A stretch of DNA of 64,000 nucleotides from Clarireedia homoeocarpa (Eukaryota > Ascomycota > Leotiomycetes > Helotiales > Rutstroemiaceae): NCBI GenBank assembly GCA_001465935.1, contig LNKV01000003.1, positions 1,308,363 to 1,372,362 on the forward strand, read 5' to 3'. This document shows, piece after piece, positions 22,613-34,407 of the stretch (the first letter of the stretch is position 1; every line of letters starts with the position of its first letter). The position numbers and the translations under genes were made by a program. Under the pieces are notes generated by a model that had not been told where the DNA came from, did no database searches, and worked only from the letters and a program-made list of their open reading frames with translations.

Positions 22613-24567
22613 TCATCTCAAAACCTCCTCAATAACTTTAGCCATATCCAATAACTTCTCCTCCTGCAACCTCTCCCCCACAATCTGCAGCCCAACCTTC
22701 GCACCCTCATATTTCTTTGCTCCAGCCGCGCCGCCACCCCATAACGCCTCCATATCTGTCCTCTGACCCTCCGCATCCTCCCACGCATCACTCTCCTCCA
22801 CCCCCTCCACAGGTAAAGAAACTACCGCTCTATCCAACCCGTTCCACACGCTCGTATACCCCCAATACTTACTCTCTCCCAATGCGTTCGCAACTGCTAC
22901 ATTCCCTGGACAGATCAGGCAGTCGATTCCCATTTCTCGCCATAACTTTTGGTACTCTTCTTGCAGGAAATTGCGCTCTTTATGTAAGACCCACTGTTCT
23001 GAAATTGTGCGGAGTTTTATTGTAGGCTTTCTTAAAGCCCAAGAGAGCAGCGGGGTAGGGGGCTCGTTTGCAGAATTTAAGATATCGTAGTATTCGGCGC
23101 CGCCGTCGAGGAAATACAGTTTATCGATACAGGTGATTATAGGTTCGTGGAGGTGTACTGGAAATGGTACAATTTCGTGTCCTGCAGCGATGAGTTTTCT
23201 TTCTGTTTCTTGTAGAACACGTTTGATCGGTGGGTGTGGGGCGTGAATGCTGTCGCTGTGAATTATTCCTATCTTCAATTTTCTATCCACGTTCTGGTTG
23301 TGGGTGGGTTTCCAAGGTATAGGCAATAAGCTGGGCTCAAAACGCCATGGTTCAGAGTCAAGAAGAACCTTGCAGAATAATTCTAAGTCGGCAAGATTCG
23401 TGGCGAGAGGTCCTACAACACCCACTATGGACTCCATACCTGAGTGTGCACCTGAAAGACCAGAATGTGGTAGACGTGCTACAGAAGGTTTAAGGCCGTG
23501 GAGGCCGCATGATGTTGCTGGAACACGAATAGATCCGCCTGAAAAGTGATTAGCCGATAATTTGAGAATGGCGAATAAGGCAGTCCGGGAATATACCAAT
23601 GTCTGTGCCGATACCAAGAATACTACCATGCATTGCTATTAGTGCCGCCTCACCACCAGAGCTACCTCCTGGAGTAAGATTTCTGTTCAGCGGATTCGTC
23701 GTTATGCCATAAAGATTTGAGTCTGTCTCTAGTTCCTGTACAGTAATGTCAGCCAGTCGTTCTAGATGTCCCGACTTCAAACTTCGCATTCCCCATGAGA
23801 AACTATGCGAAGCAAGAATACATACCATCAAACCCTGCGGATTTGTAGTCTTAACATGGAAAACTGCTCCTGCTTGCCTCAAAACTTTCACACAAACCCC
23901 TTCTCTGTCTTCAGTCTCACAGAAGTCATCAGCCCAAGCAACGAATCCAGATGTCGATGGTGTGTCTTTAAGGTAAAGATGCTCCTTCACCGAAATAGGA
24001 AGGCCATGAAGTGGTCCGATTGGAACTCCATTTTCTTCCATGTATGCGTCAAGTGACGTGGCCGTGGCAAGAGCAGTTGTAAACATGGTCCATGCCAGGC
24101 AATTTGTCCGCAAAGAAGGTTAGTGAGCTTCCAGGTGTTGTAGCAGGTAGAAAATGAAGGAAAAGAGTGGGGAGTTAAAAACATACAGCTTGATGTGCAA
24201 TGGCAGCAGCCTTGCAGAATGCTGTCGTAACTTCCACCGAAGTGTATTCTCTTTCTCGAATTTTTTGTAATAGATTAACTGCAGTATCATACACAATGGT
24301 GATCTCCCTCTCAGTCAGTAGGCCGCATTTCTTACCAAGATCGATGGAAGATTTGGATTCGAGAAGATCCAGGGGAACAAGCCATGCTGTAGGAATTGTG
24401 GAATTGATGTCATGTTTCCTTTTTGAGGCAACTGACTGCCATGACGGCTTTTCTAAAGGTGACTCCGTCTGAAGAGGGGTGAGAGGAGCTGACATAGTGG
24501 TGACAAGAGCGTCTTTTCTAATTCCCGCTATATCAGGCAGAGGTTGTGATGTTGAGACAACTAGCAT
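22613..24567 (-). CDS. Amidase-signature hydrolase (acetamidase-like), with a non-AG splice acceptor
   Basis: Four exons, 24567-24187, 24107-23826, 23735-23597 and 23538-22613, would give 575 residues. The Ser-cisSer-Lys triad is present: K168 in LPISVKEH, S246 in TPGGSSGGEAAL and S270 in GTDIGGSIRVP. The family hydrolyses small amides to acid and ammonia; substrate is unknown. Introns 2 and 3 are canonical (90 and 58 nt). Intron 1 has a good donor (GTATGT) and branch site (CACTAAC), but the expected acceptor reads TTTGCGG rather than TTTGCAG, so protein continuity needs a GT...GG intron of 79 nt. The nearest real AG upstream puts the reading out of frame. The gene may therefore be defective, oddly spliced or miscalled by one base. 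Start at 24495 (MSAPLT) is an alternative. All core motifs are intact. Confidence 0.8.
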
Positions 24568-26005
24568 ATTTTCTTTAGTGTTTATGAGGATGAGATATTT
24601 TGGGAGAAGGCAGCAAAACTAACATGGGTCAGTTGACGAAAGTGAATATCAATAAAAATTGAAAGACACAGGCTGGAATCAACGATAAGAAAGAAAACGA
24701 CGTCTGAATCGGAAAGGAAGCAAAAGCTGAGCCTCCAAATTCTCATATAAATATCAAGACTCGGCTCGAAGCCGGACAAAAAAACTGTTGGTGGCGGGGT
24801 TCAATCAATACAGGGAGTAAAGCTTCACCGTTCGCCTCCACTTGTCACTAAGCTATGACTTTATCGTCTCCACTTGCCTATCCACGAGCAATTTCACGAG
24901 TCAGGAAAAAGACTAGAGCTCCTGTTGATCAGATTTCCCTTCGAAGAAAGACAAGTATAACAACGAATATTGGAAAAGGGTCTAAAAAAAGGTGAATTTA
25001 ATCGCTGTCGACGATGTTAAAAATTTGAGTGCTAGGGAATATCCCAAGGTGAAAGAGAATACGATAAGGGTATATAAGCATTAAGGTAGATCGGTTTCCA
25101 TTTACAAAAGCAGAACATATCACCTTACCTATCTATCCAGCTCATTATGATTATTCAATGCTTCACACGATTTTAACATCCGCATTCCTCTCCACTATTT
25201 CTTTCGTGGTGACTGATGAAGACGGAGAACCTTCTCCCTTCTCCCTTCCAATGACCGCGGTTATGGGGCGGTATGATCCTCATAGACCCATATGTGAGAA
25301 TGATGGTAGTGAAGAACAATATGTTCAGGAGTAGGAGTCATTCGATGAAGAGCCGTCCCAGGTTTATACCCATGGGAATCCAGCGATGATGTTAAGCAGA
25401 ATCCGAAATCGAAAGGTTCATTGAAGGTTGTGATCAGTTCCACCAAAGGTGTGGTACTTTACCAGCTCGCATTCTCCAATCATGATGCTAATAAGTAGCA
25501 ATTGATGGACTTGTGTTACACTTCGTACCAAATGGAAATTCCCTGCATTATTGTTCAAGTGTAATTCATGGAGATGCAGAGCCCGTTGTGTCGGACGAAG
25601 AGAAGATGTATGCGATGCATTTATTAACGAATCATATGGTCAGTCGCCGGTGGTGTTCAGTTGATGAAACATTAATAGGTTAGAAAAGGCCGGACATGGC
25701 ACGGGAGATGGCGTTTGGACTGGTGCAATTCCGTTGTACGAAGTCGTTGGGGAGCCAATTCAAAGCGGCTATTGTCCAGAATGGCTGATGCAAAACAAGC
25801 CAGCGGAGTGGAAGGATAGAAGGAATAAAGAGGAAAGATCATATGCCGAAGAAGCGGCTAAGCCAAAGTAGCCATCGCAGTACCCTTCCATAATCCTGCG
25901 TAATTTAATCGTCATAATGTCTCTAAGATTTTGAAGGCCCGAACGATAAAGATCTTCACTCTATTTGAGTAATGATGGAAGAACGAAAACTTGCAATGCG
26001 ATGGT
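24568..26005. other. Intergenic, 1.4 kb between amidase and Zn2Cys6 regulator
   Basis: This holds the amidase promoter and the 3' flank of the regulator. A minus-strand frame at 25446-25261 (61 codons, non-ATG start) has protein-like composition, including NEPFDFGFCLTSSLDSHGY, but is isolated between stops. I cannot support it as a gene. Confidence 0.4.
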
Positions 26006-27940
26006 TCAGACGAGAAGCACGCAGGTTCCCAGCTGATGTATTGTGGCCGTACAATCAATCAATCTTCCCTCCGTCCGTTGCAACTGCCATGATTTGTTCA
26101 AAATTTCTAACGCACTTCCAGAATTACCAAAGGATTTCGAGTCTCTAACAGCGCCGCGAGCAATATTTCTGAAGTATTCTTGGTCTTGTGGAGACGATGC
26201 TAGACAACCGGCCACAGAGATTGGCCAAACGAGTCCTCGGAACATTTGCGGATCGGGGATCATCCGCATCGCATTTATGGTGTTGTGAAGTAATAAATCT
26301 ATATCTTCGGGTGCCAGATTGCTCGATATAGCCATTTTGAGATATATCAAGGCTGCGCACGCAAATATATGCGTTACAACAAGTATTGTATGTCTGCTGT
26401 ATGAGTCCAAGTAGTGCGGTGGAGCTCCTCGATGGTTTGATCGCAAAGACGTCAATTCCTCTAACATTTCTGCATTGTTACTTTCCAGACGTGTTCTGAT
26501 GTTATTTTCTGTTGCACGCAGCTGTTCTTGGAAGTCAGTGGTTCGGTCTTTACTATGCTTCTTCCTCCATGTACTCATCCATGCAATTTCACTGATCATA
26601 ATCATTACCCAATTATCACAGCCCATAATATAATGCAGTTGAATTTTGTGGTCGGCCTTTGATGATCCTCGCTTCTTTGCAGAGAGAAGTCGATTGTGAA
26701 ACTCAGATAAGTAAGGGTGAGACCCGGTTGATACGCATGCTCTATGTATTTGATTAGCATTTCCCTCAATAACAGTATAGACTGGGTGATAACTCCAGGC
26801 ATGCACGTGAGAAAGTCGAAGCCTTTTAAGGAGCAGAACAGGCACGACTCACAGTACATCCATCCATATGATTGCTCCAGTGAAGAAGTCCAAAGCTGCG
26901 CTGTCGCGAGACACACAACCATTTGTTGATTCGGGCGATTTCGTCTGAGAGTAATGCAAGAATCGAGATGAATCTAAGATTGTTTCCGGGCCAGGTATAC
27001 TGCCATTGGAAACTTCGTGAAGTACTAGAACCAATTCTGATGCAGCTCGTAAATGGACCTGCCAATTACCGACCCCGCCGTGAAATAGCTAAATTATCGT
27101 CAACACCAAGGTTCATTTCTGGTGAGCAAATAATCACACCTCAAATGATATTAGCTGTACCATACAGGCTAGAATCTGGATATTCCCATCAAATTGGCCC
27201 TGCTCGGAATCATTCTTGTTGTGTGTATGAATGAAATGCTGTAACTCTTTCAGGGTAAGGTTGTGGTGACGCTGTAGTTCATGAAGATAATCAATATCAG
27301 CCTGGCCACTTTCCTGCTCGTGAAGAAGTGACTGGCGGTGGAAAGCGCTCAAGCTTAGAGCCGCATGATATAAAGGTTTATTCCGTGTTAATAGCGAGAG
27401 TAGCCACCCCCTGCCTGAGGACAACGATGGGGTATGAAAACGAAATTGTATGAAGAATACATGGTCAAGGTAATGCATCATGAGACTTGCTTCTTGGTCT
27501 TCGATCCATTTCGGAAGTAATAATAATGTAGACTTTGTTTCTTCATCATCAACCACTTCCATTGGCGTGGTTGACGATAGAGCATCTTTGACCGTTTCAG
27601 AATTTTCATTTTTTGATATCTTCGCCAGCGGCGCGCTAGAAGGTGTTGATGATGGAGAAGCAGAACGTGGTCTCTTACTGGCACGATGTGCAGCTCTTTT
27701 CTTACTTGCAGAAGCAGCAACTATGACTTTGATCCTCTCCAACTCTTCTTTTCCTACTTTTGCATCGTCAATCCATCTTGGTCGGGGACCATAATGGCAT
27801 TTGACATTGACATCTGCACATCTTCGACACCCCGGCTGTTCTTCGCCACACTTCTTTCTCCGAAGGCGACATGTCCAACATCCCCGATTACTCCGAATTG
27901 CAACCGGCGAATTAACTGTGGCGTTTGTGTTGGTATCCAT
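26006..27940 (-). CDS. Zn2Cys6 transcription factor
   Basis: Three exons (27940-27140, 27088-26853, 26741-26006; introns 51 and 111 nt) give 590 residues. The binuclear zinc cluster is at the N-terminus: C21, C24, C31, C38, C41, C48 (GCWTCRLRRKKC ... GCRRC), followed by a basic Ser/Pro-rich linker (about 75-110). The central and C-terminal parts resemble the fungal regulatory domain of this class (LMMHYLDHVFFIQF, then LFHGGVGNWQVHLRAAS and a helical C-terminus). It is expected to be a nuclear, sequence-specific activator or repressor. Target genes are unknown. It lies between an amidase on the same strand and a divergent peptidase, so a local regulatory role is possible but unproven. Confidence 0.9.
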
Positions 27941-28684
27941 CGGGAGCTGAGATGGACTCGGACACCTGCATGAAGTTTTACCTAGTGACTTGCCCAGCAG
28001 TCTCCCACTCGTACCTTGTGGTACAAGCTCGTATGCTCACGACTCTGAATCCATCCTATGAGAGGATGTGTTTGAATAGAAGTGCGATCAAGGTGGGGTG
28101 AAGGCCAACATTGAAATTTTCAGCTGCACATTGGATGGCGGTTCTTTACTTAGGAGATCTGATAACGCCCGGATATCCTGGTACGGATTGAGGTAAGTGG
28201 AAATGATGCAGATTCGGGAGGTTGTTGGATGTGTCGTGGTGAGGGTTGGAGGAAAGAATAGAAATCAGCAACTGGAGACGAGTTGATGGCCGAGGGCCTT
28301 TCCACTTCGCCTTACCCAATCAGGCAATTTTCTTCGACTCATGCTGTTATCTCTACCAGCCACCAACACATATCAATCTTCTTATCGGAACTGAGCACGA
28401 TCAGCCGAATCAAGGACAACCACATCCCACCATCGAATCGGAATTATATGCACACATCCGAAGCATATCAATGGTTGGGGAATTGAATAAGGTTAACTGA
28501 CAACAAGACTCTGCTACCTTTCATACCAGATATTAGAAAATGACGCTTTACTGAGCAGAAGACCTGTGATGTCCGGCGATAAGCTTTCCATTACTTTTCC
28601 CAACCAATACGGCGACGTTTCAATCTCGAGGCATATCTAAGCATCTCTGATAATAAACCTTTGATGGGTTGTTGAGATGGTAAC
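27941..28684. promoter_or_regulatory. Divergent promoter region, Zn2Cys6 regulator / S33 peptidase
   Basis: 744 bp between opposite starts. ATCTGATAA lies at 28157-28165, another exact match to the SreA consensus. The small ORFs 28246-28500 and 28283-28486 overlap in different frames and are not supported. Confidence 0.4.
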
Positions 28685-30883
28685 ATGTCGCTAAACACAA
28701 TGCCGAACGAGAAAAGGTTGCCAGCGGCCTCGCTAATCCTATCTCAGGGGGTGCCCTTTGTTAAATTCTGTTCGACATTCTTGCTTAGTGGTCTTCTGCT
28801 GTCGGTATGGCACTATGGTATCCCTTCAAATATACTGTCGCCTGTGAGTCTTGAGCTGGATGAACAGCATCTCCCACCGAATATCGCGAAGAAGAGTTGG
28901 AGGTGGAATGATGTATGTCATCGCCCAATATCTTAGCACTAATTTTCAGCTCATCATTGTTGTCAGATAGAAGCAAGCGAAGATCTCGTCTGGCATCCTT
29001 GCTTTGATAGCTTTCAATGTGCAAGACTCCTGTTGCCGTTAGACTGGACGAATACTTCCAAGCCTGCCCAAATCTCACTCGCAATCATTAAGCTTCCGGC
29101 AACTGAGTTGTCGGACTATCGTGGCGCTATATTCACAAACCCTGGAGGCCCCGGTGGGAAAGGGACGTATTCCATGCAAAGGAACGGCCATAATCTACAG
29201 AAGATTGTTGGAAGAAACCATGATATTATTAGCTTCGACCCTAGGGGAATCGGGGCATCTACCCCACGTATAGATTGTTGGGGCTCAAGGCAGGATGCAC
29301 AAGTGTGGAAACTTCAGAATGTAGGTCTCGTTGATTCCCATTCAGGCATCCTATACGATGCTTACGCGAGAGCGTATGCGCTTTCTGGAACATGTGAAGA
29401 AACGATGAGTCGAGTGACTATAGGAGAAGAACCCTTATTTAATTATGTGAGCACGACGTCAGTGGCACGTGATATGCTTGAGATCATGAACAAGATTGGA
29501 GCGGAAAAGATGAAGTATTGGGGATTCAGTTATGGAACCTATCTTGGTGGTGTATTTGCTGCTATGTACCCAGACAAAGTTGAGCGACTTGTTAGTGATG
29601 GTAAGTTGCACTGTCGATACACAATGATGCACTTCCAACATACATCCAGGCAACGTCGATTACCATGAATGGTCAACCAACACACACGCCTCATTTCTCC
29701 ACGACTCCGATAAGATTATGGAAGCATTCTACACTTACTGTCATGCATCTGGCCCGACCACATGTCTATTCTACTCACCAACCACCATCGAAATGTCCCG
29801 CCGTCTCTCCCTGATCCTCTCAAATCTCAAAATCCACCCTATCATCGTACCCTCCGTCGGTTCAAACTCTGTCCCGGAAATCATAACCTATACCTCTCTC
29901 AAACGACTGATATCCGCAACATTCTACCGACCCGTTCTCCTGTTCCCTTCTCTGGCCAATGTTCTTCGATCCCTAGAGCTCGGTGACGGCGCACCTTTCA
30001 TTGATTTGGTTTCTGCATTCGGCATGCGTATTCCTTTCACGTGCGATTGTGATTCCTGCCATGATGACCTCAATAACCCAGATGTAGATGCGGATCTAGA
30101 GGCATCTGATGATGCTATGGCGGCTGTGATGTGTAGTGATGGAGGTGACATGAACGCCACTGCCGAGGAATTCGCGGTGTATGCAGAGAAATTAATTGAG
30201 GGGGCACCGGCCACAGGGGCTGTTAATGTGGATTTTAGGATGAGTTGTGTGGGATGGAAAGCTAAGCCTAAGTTTCGATTCACTGGTACGTACGCAGTAA
30301 TTATTCCTTTCCTGCATGATTCGACTCCCTCTCCAATATCAGTAAAGATGAACAGCCAAACTAACTGTCAATCAATCATATAGGACCCTTTACAGGAAAC
30401 ACGTTCCACCCAATCCTCTACATCGCCAACCAAGCTGACAATGTTACACCACTCCGCAGCGCGGTAGCCAACTCCCGTGGGTTTCCCGGTTCCGTTGTTC
30501 TCGTACAGGAATCTTATGGTGTATGTATTACTAACCTGCTCCCCTCACCATACCATCCACACCTCAGCCTCTCCCATTGAAAATCAAAGCCGCATACTAA
30601 CCCACCCACACAGCATACGTCCCTTACTGCGCCCTCCCTCTGCACTTCTACCCATATCTACAACTATTTCCAAACCGGCGTCCTACCTCCAAGCGGCACA
30701 AAATGCAAAGCCGACATTGAACCTTTCGGCTCGTTGTCCAAAGCAGATTTTTTGTCTACCAGTATCAGCAGCAATGCTTCTATCCAAGAAAGCGAGGGTG
30801 GTAAGGAAATGGATAGAGACACAGAGCTTCGCGAAGCAGGATGGGAATTGGTGATGAATGCCGATATTCGATTTCGATATTGA
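28685..30883 (+). CDS. S33-family alpha/beta hydrolase (tripeptidyl/prolyl aminopeptidase-like)
   Basis: Five exons (28685-28912, 28967-29600, 29650-30285, 30384-30520, 30614-30883; introns 54, 49, 98 and 93 nt) give 634 residues. The motifs of this peptidase class appear in order: oxyanion segment FTNPGGPGGKG (about 133-142), FDPRGIGAS, nucleophile S264 in YWGFSYGTYLGG, acid D518 in ANQADNVTPL and H546 in SYGHTS. The C-terminal block from about 495 matches the TAP C-terminal domain. One hydrophobic stretch near residues 27-45 (FVKFCSTFLLSGLLLSVW) suggests a type II anchor or uncleaved signal. Likely cleaves N-terminal residues or tripeptides from peptides at the cell surface or in the secretory pathway; substrate is not shown. 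The last intron falls exactly before the catalytic His codon. Confidence 0.9.
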
Positions 30884-31704
30884 CACGAGTCAAGATATAC
30901 GAGGCATATTTATAATTTTATACTAGAATTCCTCATTAGTTGCGTTGCAAACATGATATTCCTCTCATCATTTCCCCTCAGTCGAATTACAGTTTCAATA
31001 TTTGTGCAACCGAAAGAAATCCGTCAAATTGATACCCAGACATATTCCCTTGAGACTCGACTTCCACCAAGACAGAATGTCACCAAGCTCAGCTCAGATA
31101 ATCATCACGTATCAAGGATACACAAAGATATGAAGCTCATATTGGCCAAGTAAACTAACTCCCCTTTTTCCCTCCGAGACTTAGGGAAACATTTCAGCTT
31201 CAAAATTCTTTGTTGTCTCCGCATAATGTTGTGTCCCCAATCTAAGTAGAAGCACAGTAATTCCTTGCAGGGCGAAATAAATTCTCAACTTATTCCAAGC
31301 TGACTTCTGCCCCGATCTACCATTTTACTTCTTATAACCACTTCACCAAATTTTAACCAACTATCACCCTTCCACCATCAAAGAAACCATCAAAGGAATC
31401 TATTTGAGACCTCAGTCAACTGTTTTTCAAACGAAGTACAGCTGGAATCTTTCAGTAGCCTCACTGTTCTTGTTAAAATGAAAATGGTAATGCGATCGAA
31501 CGGCTAGAAGTATGGATCTCTGGTGGCGAGATAAAACCGGTGCAGAATGACCACAATCAAGGTTAACTATATAATTCGGGTTATCATAACTCTAAGATGA
31601 CTGCGGGTACTCCACCACAACCTGCGAGCTACATAGTATGCCCGGAAGATGTCCTCATCGAATGTTACTACTGAGATTTGATTTCCAATTTTCCAAAGCA
31701 TTCA
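30884..31704. other. Convergent intergenic region
   Basis: 821 bp of AT-rich 3' flank between two convergent genes. The ORF at 30953-31153 is not protein-like. No repeat or RNA gene was seen. Confidence 0.5.
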
Positions 31705-33282
31705 TCATCCTAACCACGGATGTTCACTCCAAATAGCAATTTCTGCAATTTCAAACTCCACAGCCCAGTCTCCCCTCCACCGGTCCGCCTCGTAAATACC
31801 CGTCATTTGATCTCCATCCAATATTCGATGTCTGACCTCTCCTCTGCGGAGTTGATCCTTCAAGACCATAACTACTCCGCTTCCTCCACCAAAAGTGACA
31901 CTCTCGTCATCAGCTGTCCAGCCTGGTTTACCTATATTACCTCTGAAGACATCGTGAACTGGACTTAGTTGGAATATTGCACATCTCTCTAGTCCCTCGA
32001 TACTTGGAATCAAATTTGTCTCGATACTAGATCCGTCGATTTTTGGCTTCGGGCTGTAGAGGCCAAAGGTAACAGTTTCTCTGTTCGATGTTGTACCAGA
32101 TAGTATCAAGATAGCTTCTCCTGGTACCGATTCCATAGCGCTTATCAGAGCCGATGAAGTGGGTAGATTCGAGCTAGTGAAGTGATTAAAGCATTCCAGT
32201 GTCTCGAAGCAGACTGAGCCTGCAAGAAAGGTATAGAGTTGGCTTGCGAAAGGAATTGTAAGAACATTTGGTGGGCCGATGAAAACTTCAGAGCCGTCAT
32301 CAACATCGAATACACTCCTATCGCCTAGAAAAGTTCGAGATAGTAGTTTGTAGAGCGGGTCGAAGAGGTATGGCGCTGTAGCTTTCATTCCATGCTCAAA
32401 CATTGGCCAAGTTATTAGACTGTTGTCGGAATTTTTTAAAAATGCGGCACATATCGATGACGCAGCGTCATTAAACTCAGATAGTACTGGGATCAGTTCT
32501 GGAGTTGAGTATTGTAGAAATAGTAAGACATTTACTAGCTCTTCCAGGCGTTTGGCGGGAATTGCAAGGGAAGAGAATAATACAGTCCGGTTCTCTGCCA
32601 ATAGCTCTTGCGCTACAGATTTAAACTTTTCCCGCTGGACAGGAGCCATTAGAGGTTCCTGAATTTCCTGTGTGGAGTAAAGAGCATCTAGGAGATTCTC
32701 GAATATTGGATCACCTTGATCTGGGGAAGTATTGTCTAGCGATTGCCCCTCTACAAAAGGTGTGCTGCGAGACTTTATCTCGTGCTGTACTTTACTTCCA
32801 CAAGGTGAGGAAAGGCTTTGGAATAATAGCCTTAAGTGATCAGCCGTACCACGCTTAGGACCCATATCACCTTCGCTATCCTTATAGCTGTGACGACCAG
32901 GAATGATCCACAAAAGTCCACGGGTGAGTTCATTCAAGCTGAGACCGTCTAATTGATAACTGGGATCATATTGATGACGAGGAAAGGGTAGAGTGCTAAC
33001 GTATGCTACAATAGCATAAATGACTTTGCCTGCCTGAACGCCTTCTGGGGATTGTGGAAGAGAACCTTTGGTTGTCAAAAGCGATATGAAGGCCGATTCC
33101 GTCAGTATGACATTCTGATCATCGTTGTGTGTAGATGCAGAGTCAAAGGTCTCTTGCAATGCTTGTCTTTCATCATCATGGAAGCATCCTTCAATGTCGC
33201 GGTCAATGCGGTCCATAATAGGCTGCTTCTTCATTTCGCCCTCCGCGATCCAACGATCCAAGTCTGGCCATAGACGTGGCAT
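31705..33282 (-). CDS. TLDc-domain-like protein
   Basis: A single exon of 525 residues from the ATG at 33282 (the in-frame codon four triplets upstream is TTG). The C-terminal half has the pattern of a TLDc domain: LPTSSALISAMESVPGEAIL, then CAIFQLSPVHDVFRG, VTFGGGSGVVMVLKD and the closing FEIAEIAIWSEHPWLG. The N-terminal half is helical and contains an EF-hand-like start (DRIDRDIEGCFHDDERQAL) without a clear calcium loop. The known fungal TLDc protein Rtc5 has been linked to V-ATPase. Whether this is Rtc5 itself or another TLDc protein I cannot say. An extra upstream exon is possible. Confidence 0.75.
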   Translation of the reverse strand: MPRLWPDLDRWIAEGEMKKQPIMDRIDRDIEGCFHDDERQALQETFDSASTHNDDQNVILTESAFISLLTTKGSLPQSPEGVQAGKVIYAIVAYVSTLPFPRHQYDPSYQLDGLSLNELTRGLLWIIPGRHSYKDSEGDMGPKRGTADHLRLLFQSLSSPCGSKVQHEIKSRSTPFVEGQSLDNTSPDQGDPIFENLLDALYSTQEIQEPLMAPVQREKFKSVAQELLAENRTVLFSSLAIPAKRLEELVNVLLFLQYSTPELIPVLSEFNDAASSICAAFLKNSDNSLITWPMFEHGMKATAPYLFDPLYKLLSRTFLGDRSVFDVDDGSEVFIGPPNVLTIPFASQLYTFLAGSVCFETLECFNHFTSSNLPTSSALISAMESVPGEAILILSGTTSNRETVTFGLYSPKPKIDGSSIETNLIPSIEGLERCAIFQLSPVHDVFRGNIGKPGWTADDESVTFGGGSGVVMVLKDQLRRGEVRHRILDGDQMTGIYEADRWRGDWAVEFEIAEIAIWSEHPWLG

Positions 33283-34407
33283 AATGATATTCAACCGTCG
33301 TAGATGCGACGCAACTAGATAGATATGAGCAACTTAGAGGTCCGTGAGATAGATGATTTGTTGAGGACGATGAATGTCCGTCGATGAATGTCCGTCGATG
33401 ATATGGTACTTCGCCGTGAAATATTCTACTCGCGCAGGTGAAAGCGATTTTGATCTTTGTCCGCAATCAATATTTTTGTTGCTGGGTGGCGGGGTATTTG
33501 GACAGCAACAGGCAAATGTAGAAATGATAAACGAATGTGTGTAAGTACGCAAAATGAGAAGTTTAGCTAAAGAGAGGAAGGTGTTTATTACGAAACAATA
33601 GTAAAATAAAACAAAAGCAAGGTATGTTTCATCGAAGTCAGGTGCCGCAAGGCGCAGGATGCAATCACGTACTCTACTCTCCCCCCCTCCCCCTCACCCC
33701 CAATGAGCAAAGATTATTTTTTCCTGCGTCTTCTCACTATTAATATAACTTTTGTTCATAGTGAGGGGGAGAGTACGAGAAGGATTTAATTTTGACGTCG
33801 GTGCCTCAATCACAGGGCCTTAAATAGATCTCAAGTTATGTCAAGTAATGATTTCGCAAACAATCATAAAGTTTGCAGAGCAACTAAGAGTGATTGAAAT
33901 ACGGCACAGTGTATCACGCTGGGAGGAAGGTACGAGAAAAGGTAAGTCGCACTCTCGAATTGAGGTGCATATCTGGATGGATATGAACGTGCTGACACTC
34001 TGTACTTGAGGCTGAAGGCAGGAAGCCGCAATGAACTCCTTGTCTGATTGACAGCTGGTTTGAAGAACAGAAGCATAACGTGATGGCACAACTCTGAACT
34101 GCGATATTAAGGAAGATTATGATCCATCGAGACTCCTCGCAATTTTCACTGCCACCATGATTTGCGGCGGTGTCTCCACGTGCAGCGAGTGCTACGTGAA
34201 AGACAGCACGAAAGCTGATATCAATGAGAAATTTAACAGCCGGAGAAGTCTGTTAATAGATGAAAAGATCTATAAGAACCGTCTTTGGCCTCCTTTGGGT
34301 ACACCGTAACATCAATCGGATCATCAGACACCCTCCGAGCTTCATATCCCTTATAAAACACCCTAGCCTCACAAGCCTTCATCATATAGCCCGATTTTGT
34401 ATTCAGA
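33283..34407. other. Divergent intergenic region with small repeats
   Basis: 1.1 kb upstream of both neighbours. A 14-bp unit GATGAATGTCCGTC is doubled at 33369-33396. A C-rich stretch at 33668-33700 (CGTACTCT...CTCCCCCTCAC) is matched in reverse complement by GTGAGGGGGAGAGTACG at 33761-33777, forming an imperfect inverted repeat. No supportable ORF. Confidence 0.5.

Noticed and set aside
25261..25446. Minus-strand 61-codon frame with protein-like composition
   Set aside because: It has no ATG, is closed by stops on both sides, and no splice sites link it to another frame. It could be a small gene fragment, but I cannot support it.
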